From Phallusia mammillata (Eukaryota; Chordata; Ascidiacea; Phlebobranchia; Ascidiidae), in NCBI GenBank assembly GCA_003260075.1, contig QLIY01000541.1:45875-109874 (forward strand): a stretch of 64,000 nucleotides of DNA, written 5' to 3'. The translations under genes were made by a program, and so were the position numbers. The stretch's first letter is position 1. Each line of letters begins with the position of its first letter. The notes beneath the pieces are model-generated. The model made no database searches and was not told where the DNA came from. It saw nothing but the letters and a program-made list of their open reading frames with translations. Of this stretch, positions 57,523-64,000 are shown piece by piece.

Positions 57523-58865
57523 GTAGAAGCCTAGCAGCAGTCCAGCAAAACTTGAAACTACCGCCTGACTTTGATTTGCTGCGTTTGCATTCATGAACTA
57601 TTCTCAATTGGCGGTCAGTCGTTATTTTTATCAGTCAAAACAGCATGCATTTCTCAAATCTGATTTGCTTTGCTGTGGCTGAATGGACTTCAGTCTAACT
57701 GTTATGAACGAAGCCAGCAAGTCTCGTATGTACGCCTTTTTCTCGATGTTCCTTTTCTCCTTTTTCTTTCTCTCGCTCGAGTTCGGCTCGTTGAGATTGG
57801 TATTAAGTATAACGCTGGATTGTAACGCTCGTTTTGTCAAGAAAGAGTGCTTCAAATTTATTCAAATTTGGACAGATGCTAGTTATTACTCCGAATTTGA
57901 TCCTCCTAGTTTGACCTTGAATGACCAAGCGGTTCACCCACAAGCTACCAAAACTTATTTTTTGAAAAACGGCTGTACTAACTAAAGTAGATCATTCTGT
58001 CGAATTTAACCGTTTCTTGTTCCTACTTTATTCCCCCAAAGAACTTTTATACCCAGACAAAATGGTTTTAATACAGAATACCCAACGCTTAGCTTGTTAC
58101 TAGCACATTATCTCATCCCATTGCAACAATACAACGCAGTGAGACGAAGAATTGTGAGTGGCGCCGGGAAGATTAAACGTGTTTATCTCTTGCGCCCACT
58201 TCCGACAAATTAAGTATGCCTTGTTTATTGCGCAACCAGGCAAACTTTTAAATGCGGAAAAGCTTAAAAACGAACAACACCTAAGTATGTTTTACAAATC
58301 TAAAAATCATACAAAACTAAGGACATCAAACGTCGTTACAACATAACAAGGAAGATTTTGTAAAAAAAATTCATTCTAAAAATATTTTGTTTTTGAATGC
58401 GACACCGACATGGCATATTGACTAAAAACAAGTGGTTTCTTTATTTGTATTTTAATGAAACGTTACTATTGTGTTTCCTCAAAATAAACAGCTCTTTGAA
58501 TATAAGTTATTTACCATTACTTTATCTATACTTCAAAACTTTTCAAAGAAAAAAATTATAATTTTTTTCTGATTTGCAAAAAGTCTGTACACTAACTTGA
58601 CCCAAAACTCAGTAAACTGTAATAAACTGTACGTTTTAATCGTTCATATTGAGTATGTATATTTAATCTATGAAATAAGCATTTTCAGTATATTCGATTC
58701 TATTCGAATAAGGTAATGATAAAAAAGTTTACTACTGGTTATAATACGCGACTGTTGTCTCCTTCGCGAATATTGAATCCTTGCTCTCTAATAATATATA
58801 AAACACCAAGCACAGTTAATACAAGTTAAAGGTAATGCCACATTTTTACATTAGCTAACGAACAA

Positions 58866-59231
58866 AGAAATCCTCTAAAATACGCAATCTGCACAAACTA
58901 CGCAATCTACTAGTAAAACTAATAAAAATGTGAGACGGTTAGGGCTTTTAGGGTTGTGTGAGGGTTTATAATAAAAATAACACTATAATTTAATTTTAGA
59001 TACTCATTTTGGACTTAACGTTCTTGTGTTATATGTGTTGAGGGTGGTACTAAAACCGTGGTTACCGCATGTTTACACTTGTAAGAACACTAGGTCCAAA
59101 AGAGTTTTTAAGATTGAATTAGCTATTTGCATTACAAACCCTCACCCTGACCTTAATAGCCCTCAACCGTCAACATTTTTATTAGTTTTACTAGTAGATT
59201 GCGTATAGATTGCGTAGTTTGCGTATTTTAG
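58866..59231. mobile_element. Element with inverted repeats longer than 100 bp (foldback type)
   Basis: The left arm (AAAATACGCAATCTG, ACTAGTAAAACTAATAAAAA, ACGGTTAGGGC) recurs inverted on the right (GCCCTCAACCGTCAACATTT, TTAGTTTTACTAGTAGATTG, TTTGCGTATTTT), around a core of about 100 bp. The transcript would form a long hairpin. Confidence 0.75.
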
Positions 59232-59391
59232 AGTAGCCCACGAATAAATAGCATCATTTTCTTAGTCAACAAACAGCATCTAGCACCAACAATCTGTTGT
59301 TTGCGACACAAACACCTGTTTTCCAATTATCCAAATACTTGAATTTGCTTAACAAAGGCCCCTTAAATCGAACAGTAATTCCTTTGGCCTA

Positions 59392-59748
59392 TTACTTAAC
59401 AAGTGCTAATCCATGCAATGCAGCTTTTGGATTTATCAAGGGTATTAACTTCGTAAAGACGCGATGATTCAATATCACATGGCAATCGGTATCAGGTGTT
59501 TCCATGGCGACCCTTGAGTCACCGGAAGTAATTCCAGCGGTCGTCTGACGCTCCAAAATAAATTTCTTCTCTCCCACGATTTCTGCTTTAGAAATACCAG
59601 TTCTTTCGCCCTGGCGACATTGTGACGTCATAAAACGTCTTTGTGACGAATGCACCAAGAGGAAACCAATGTTGATGGCAGCCAAAACCCAAACGCGAAA
59701 ATTCTGGATCGCATTTTGGAGAATTGTGTTTATTGCACTCAAAATCAA
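59392..59748 (-). CDS. Hypothetical 118-residue ORF, uncertain
   Basis: An open frame with a hydrophobic N-terminal stretch (about residues 18-33, FRVWVLAAINIGFLLV) and a polar remainder with four Lys-Glu-rich blocks, in a patch more GC-rich than its surroundings that contains a TGACGTCA and an ACCGGAAGT box. I recognise no family, no splice signals are convincing and there is no clear AATAAA after the stop. It may be a stray open frame in a regulatory region. Confidence 0.2.
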   Translation of the reverse strand: MILSAINTILQNAIQNFRVWVLAAINIGFLLVHSSQRRFMTSQCRQGERTGISKAEIVGEKKFILERQTTAGITSGDSRVAMETPDTDCHVILNHRVFTKLIPLINPKAALHGLALVK

Positions 59749-60359
59749 ATTCTCGTTACTGCTGATTTAAAATTGTTATTTCAAAGGAAATTATGATTTA
59801 CCCCAAATGACAATTTTTGATGACGCGTTTCCGGTTTTAATCAAATGTTTGCTAAAATTTGATAAATAGCACCACAGGAAAGTTACGGTTGCAAAGTCGT
59901 TGCGTTTGAACAAAAAATTATACAACTTAATTAACCCCAATAAATTATTATTTTGGATGATGCGTTTCGACTTTTAATCAATTTTTTGCTAAAATTTGAT
60001 AAATTGCACCATATGAAATGTAAAATTGTTACGTTTGAACAAAAATGATACAATTTAATTAATACACCTTAATTTTATCTTAAAATTGTTTTCAGGATAT
60101 ATGTTTGCATCAAAAACAATTAACTCAATTTAATTAATAACTGACTTTGCACATAAAGTATACAGAATTTAAAATGTTGAACACACTTTGATCATGTTGG
60201 GTTCTTTAAAAAGTCTTTAAAGCGATTTGTTTTGTGAAGTTGCATGGAATTAAAGATAACTTTCCAAAAATTGGCCAATCACAAAGTATTACGAGATAAA
60301 ACTTGAAATTTGTGGTACGTAAGGTATGTTTGTATTGGGCTATCAATAAGCCCTCTAGC

Positions 60360-60434
60360 TAGCCAGTGTAGCTCAGTTGGTAGTGCGCCAGCCCCGTAAG
60401 ACTCCTGTCGTGGGTTCGAATCCCACCGCAGGCC
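60360..60434 (+). repeat. tRNA-derived SINE head
   Basis: GTGTAGCTCAGTTGGTAG and GTGGGTTCGAATCCCAC give A and B boxes and a T arm. The acceptor stem pairs with one mismatch, but the anticodon stem is broken, so it is not a functional tRNA. It is related to the minus-strand copy at 3298-3370. The body continues as CTTGGTGACCGGCTTGATTC, found again near 61460. Confidence 0.65.
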
Positions 60435-60953
60435 AGATTTTTCAAGACTACACATTGCCATCTGTGGAAATTCTTGGTGACCGGCTTGATTCGGTAAAAC
60501 GCCGAAAATGGGCTAGGAGCGCAAAGCGGTGATACTTTCTGGTATGAAAAGACTGAATTTGCTGTTCTAATAACCTTCATGTTTTTCGAAACAATTTTTT
60601 TAAACTAATTACATCTTTTCAAAGTCTTATGGTGCCTCTATTTTAGCAACGTAAAGCAATAAAATTAACGCGTTTATGTTATCATAAAGCACTAGAAAGC
60701 CTTTACGGTAACCTGTATTTTGATAACGTGCGACCGCTTGAAGGCTGAGCCTACTGCAATCCATTTTACATGCAGAAGGAGTTCGCACGCGGAGTTTGTT
60801 GCTCTCTACTGACTTGTTGTGGCCAAATTATTAAAAAATATCAGACACTAAATAGAGATTAAGAAATCAATTCAATTTTCGGTTTTAGTTTGTATAGTTA
60901 ACGGCGCCCGACCCATATACAGACATAAAAAGCCTTAATCCGGTATGTTCGCC

Positions 60954-61039
60954 GGACTTTTCGGGCCGGGTTGGAGTTCGGGTCGGATTCGGGTCGGGTT
61001 CAGGCCGCGGATTCGGGGTTAATTTTTTTTTTTTTAATT

Positions 61040-61114
<75 letters not shown>

Positions 61115-61332
61115 TTTTTTGGGAATAAATTTTACTAGCTAAGTAACAGGTTTCTGTACCTGACCTACTGTCAAACAGCCCTAAAACGCCTTGTTTGAGA
61201 CCAATTGTGTTTGCCATCTTGGTCTTTCACGAGGCTTCCATGTATAGGCCTGTCAATCAAACTTTCGGGCCTAAACGGGTCTCTCAAAAACAATTCGGGT
61301 TCGGGCTAGAATTTCAGGCTTGTTTACAAATC
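60954..61332 (-). mobile_element. GC-rich inverted-repeat element with a 73-nt G run
   Basis: The plus strand has CGGGCCGGGTTGGAG at the left, then G at 61041-61113, then CAAACAGCCCTAAAACGCC, CTGTCAATCAAACTTTCGGG and CTTGTTTACAAATC. The G run sits at the same internal position as the C99 of the 5.9-kb copy. Confidence 0.7.
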
Positions 61333-61429
61333 TGGTTTGCGGTAACGTCCGTAATTCGAACCCTTTGAAAAAGACATAGATGAATAGCTGGGACCAGCCC
61401 TGACGCACACTTGTGTAGAAGTAATAATA

Positions 61430-61515
61430 CGCCAGGCCTATTAAAGACATCATACCGAATGCTTGGTGACCGGCTTATTCCGTGGGGGGGGGGGAAGCCT
61501 CCAATAGACCTGGCG
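61430..61515. repeat. SINE tail fragments around a G11 run
   Basis: ACGCCAGGCCTATTAAAG (61431) matches the SINE tail at 3246, then GCTTGGTGACCGGCTTATTC matches the 60.5-kb SINE body. After the G run, CCAATAGACCTGGCGTAC is the same tail inverted. Confidence 0.5.
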
Positions 61516-62293
61516 TACTTTCTTTCCTTCGAAAAAAAAAGTGTTGTGTTTTACCTATGCTACGAAATAGCCAAATATATGTCGAAACCTACTCTTTTGG
61601 TGCTATAGGTAAATCTTAAGGTTAAACATTTTCTTCTTTAATACAGGATCATTGTATCATGGCAATTTTGAACTGTGCAAAAAACGGAAATTTAGCCGCT
61701 GTGTTAAAAATACAAACAGGAATATCTCATTACCAATTTGCAAAGTGAAAAGTTGAAAATTTGAAACTTTCGTGCAACATTAGTATATGTTGCCAAAATG
61801 CCGGCTTGTTGAGTTTGTCAGCCAAGTAGAGCAAGTACAAAAAGTTTATTATGACAAAGTTTAATTTTAATTCTGTTTCGTTTGTCGATAAAATTCGCAA
61901 ACATTTTGTACAACAATAATTAACAAACGAAGAAAAACACGAAAAAACGAAACAACAAAACAAAAACTAAGTAAAATATTCATGCACAAATGATTGAAAC
62001 CATTTACAATGTTTCACGATATGTTTACAGCGTTGATTGCTTTAAATCAACAGTGAGACTGGGATAGGCTTAGGAACTAAGTTTATGAGTGGGCTATATT
62101 GTTCATATTATCATAAAACCTTAGCCCAACCTTAAAATCCTAACCGATGTCATCTCCACACATGCAGTGAGCTATAATGCTTGTTAAATACATGATATGT
62201 AAGGCTCAAAACAGGTTTTCAAACTATATTTGTGCTCTAAAGTTCGGTGTGACTAAACCATAACGCTCGTTGCGTAAAGGGCAACGTCTAAAG

Positions 62294-63168
62294 CAGGGCT
62301 TCCCAAACTGGGGGTCGCGACCCCTTAACAAACTTGAGGGGTCGCAGAGAGCTGTACCAATTTTGAAGAAAGTGCTCCATACACTGGCATAGTACGGGGA
62401 TGCCGCATACCCCCGGCCTTGACCTTTGTATAGCGTCACAATGTCATTTTTGTTTAAGTTATGTCGGTTTCAAACGTTTCCAGCTAAGCGCAAACGTGCT
62501 TGCAGTGACGCCATTGATCGAACAAACGTCGGTTAAAACGCAACAATTGCAATTGTTTTGAAATACACAGGCATTTTAATGCAACATAAGGATGACATAT
62601 AGAGTTATAGACTAATGTTTAATTAAGTATGGTGTGGAGCAATAACTTTCTTCAATAAAAATAGGCAAAACATTTACGTTTTCTAAGCAATGTTAAATGT
62701 CCGTTTGCAAAGCACTGCAGCGGTCAAAACTTGGTCCAAGGTAATAACTGCCTATTTGCAAAACAATGTGGCAGAAACTAAAGACCAAAGCACGAAAATG
62801 GTAGACGTGTAAAGTAGTAGACTGCGAGTACCGGTANAATAAAAATAGGCAAAACATTTACGTTTTCTAAGCAATGTTAAATGTCCGTTTGCAAAGCACT
62901 GCAGCGGTCAAAACTTGGTCCAAGGTAATAACTGCCTATTTGCAAAACAATGTGGCAGAAACTAAAGACCAAAGCACGAAAATGGTAGACGTGTAAAGTA
63001 GTAGACTGCGAGTACCGGTAGGTTGTTTTTTGGTTTTCGCTCGAATTAGCCTTTCAATAAATACAATAAACGTATTTTTGCATTGTTTATCATATTATCA
63101 ATGAAGGGTAGCGGAAAATTGATAGAGATTAAAAAGGGTCGCGATCAAAAAAGTTTGTGAAACCACTG
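62294..63168. mobile_element. hAT-like element containing a 183-bp duplication
   Basis: Ends CAGGGCTTCCCAAACTGG and AAGTTTGTGAAACCACTG, with flanks GTCTAAAG and GTCAAAAG (one mismatch) and GGGTCGCGA blocks near both ends. Inside, 62654-62836 and 62838-63020 are identical by eye and joined by the N at 62837, so the true element is probably about 0.69 kb. Confidence 0.7.
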
Positions 63169-64000
63169 GTCAAAAGCACGTTTTCAAACAAGATCGGTGC
63201 GGTGAGCCCTGACTATTTGGAATCAGTTCCATGTAGCTCTTATAACCGTTGAGTTTTTCTTCCAAACACAGCTTGCGTTCAGAATACAACGCCACTATGT
63301 GGAAGCAACAATCGTGTAATTATTAATGAATGGCAATGTCTTTCAAAATGACAAAGTTTTTTTTTAAATGCTTCTCACGAGATGTCTCTAGAGAGTTACT
63401 CAAATCAATTTATTAGTAGAAATTGTTGTGTTGATTCTGTCTTGCTTGCCGAACAAAATACAAGGGTCGTGCAGTGTACCATAGCACCATATTTTACATG
63501 CAAATTTATCATATTTCACATGCCCGAATTAAAACGTGTTTATCAAGGCGAGCTTAATGCAATCAGCTGTAGCACTTCGTCGTATTTCATTGCATTTCTA
63601 AATACAAAAACGTTGTCCAAACAATCGCCGTGCAGTCAATCATTGCTCTCTGGATTAAGCATAAATGTACATGTTTTAACCGGGTTTGATTTTCGTGTAG
63701 TCTGCGAAAGTGCCTATTTATATTGAACTGACTTAATTTCTTGTCAACAGTTGAGCTTTTAATATGCACGATCATGCATGTACACCGCGTTATTGCATAT
63801 TTTTGAAAAAATAGTCAGTTTAGACCTTTACAACGTTTTACTACAAAATGACATTTTCATGTTACAATCTTATAATTATGTCTTAAGACTGTATATTTTA
63901 TTTTGCGTTTTTTGCTTTTAAAGTTATTAACATCACAAACAAACCAATTTCAAAAAAAAAATTACATTCTGAAATATAGTATATTTGGAACACCATGTAC

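Larger units (their letters stand above)
54776..64000. other. Upstream of MT-MMP: no convincing gene
   Basis: This 9-kb region holds three G10/G11 duplications, a long-inverted-repeat element, tRNA-derived and GC-rich repeats and a hAT-like element. The MT-MMP promoter should lie near 54780-55000, but no TATA box or pyrimidine-rich acceptor stands out. Between 57530 and 58860, and 59760 and 60350, and 63180 and 64000 I see nothing recognisable. Confidence 0.5.

Noticed and set aside
57683-57985. 100-residue plus-strand ORF with a hydrophobic stretch
   Set aside because: No recognisable domain, no splice context and low-complexity Phe/Ser content; I could not separate it from chance.

Overview
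This is a eukaryotic, animal window and most likely an ascidian tunicate, probably Ciona. The sequence is AT-rich and intron-dense. It holds four multi-exon genes whose proteins I could rebuild exon by exon with consistent splice phases. The three plus-strand genes each have a pyrimidine-rich 3' splice acceptor only 14-19 nt before the ATG with no obvious partner exon, as expected for tunicate spliced-leader trans-splicing. The genus is an inference; the metazoan assignment is firm.

Layout. (1) 446-4558 (+) and 9067-11233 (+): two paralogous three-exon genes for small secreted ten-cysteine proteins of the colipase type, with the same exon structure and very short 3' ends. (2) 15164-27955 (+): a ten-exon gene for a 508-residue POGLUT2/3 (KDELC1/2) protein O-glucosyltransferase, with a filamin-like domain, a CAP10 domain and a C-terminal KDEL. 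(3) 31256-54775 (-): a ten-exon gene for a 616-residue membrane-type matrix metalloproteinase, with signal peptide, cysteine switch, furin site, zinc site, hemopexin repeats, transmembrane helix and a long tail. Genes 2 and 3 converge tail to tail. From 54776 to the end I see no convincing gene. The genes are independent secretory-pathway genes, not an operon or pathway.

Introns and spacers are packed with repeats: several families of hAT-like MITEs with 8-bp target duplications, a GC-rich inverted-repeat element carrying a G-quadruplex motif, tRNA-derived SINEs, a 70-bp minisatellite present in introns of both large genes in the same transcriptional sense, and other tandem arrays. The most interesting repeat is a dispersed unit carrying a hammerhead self-cleaving ribozyme. 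At least six copies occur, one with a complete catalytic core, and two units are split by hAT-like MITEs.

Assembly caution. At more than a dozen places a run of almost exactly ten C (left part) or ten G (right part), or a single N, sits between two near-identical direct copies of 80-800 bp. I read these as contig or haplotype overlaps, not true duplications. Two of them duplicate parts of KDELC exons 1 and 3. Six much longer G/C runs (34-99 nt) mostly lie inside dispersed repeats and are also suspect.
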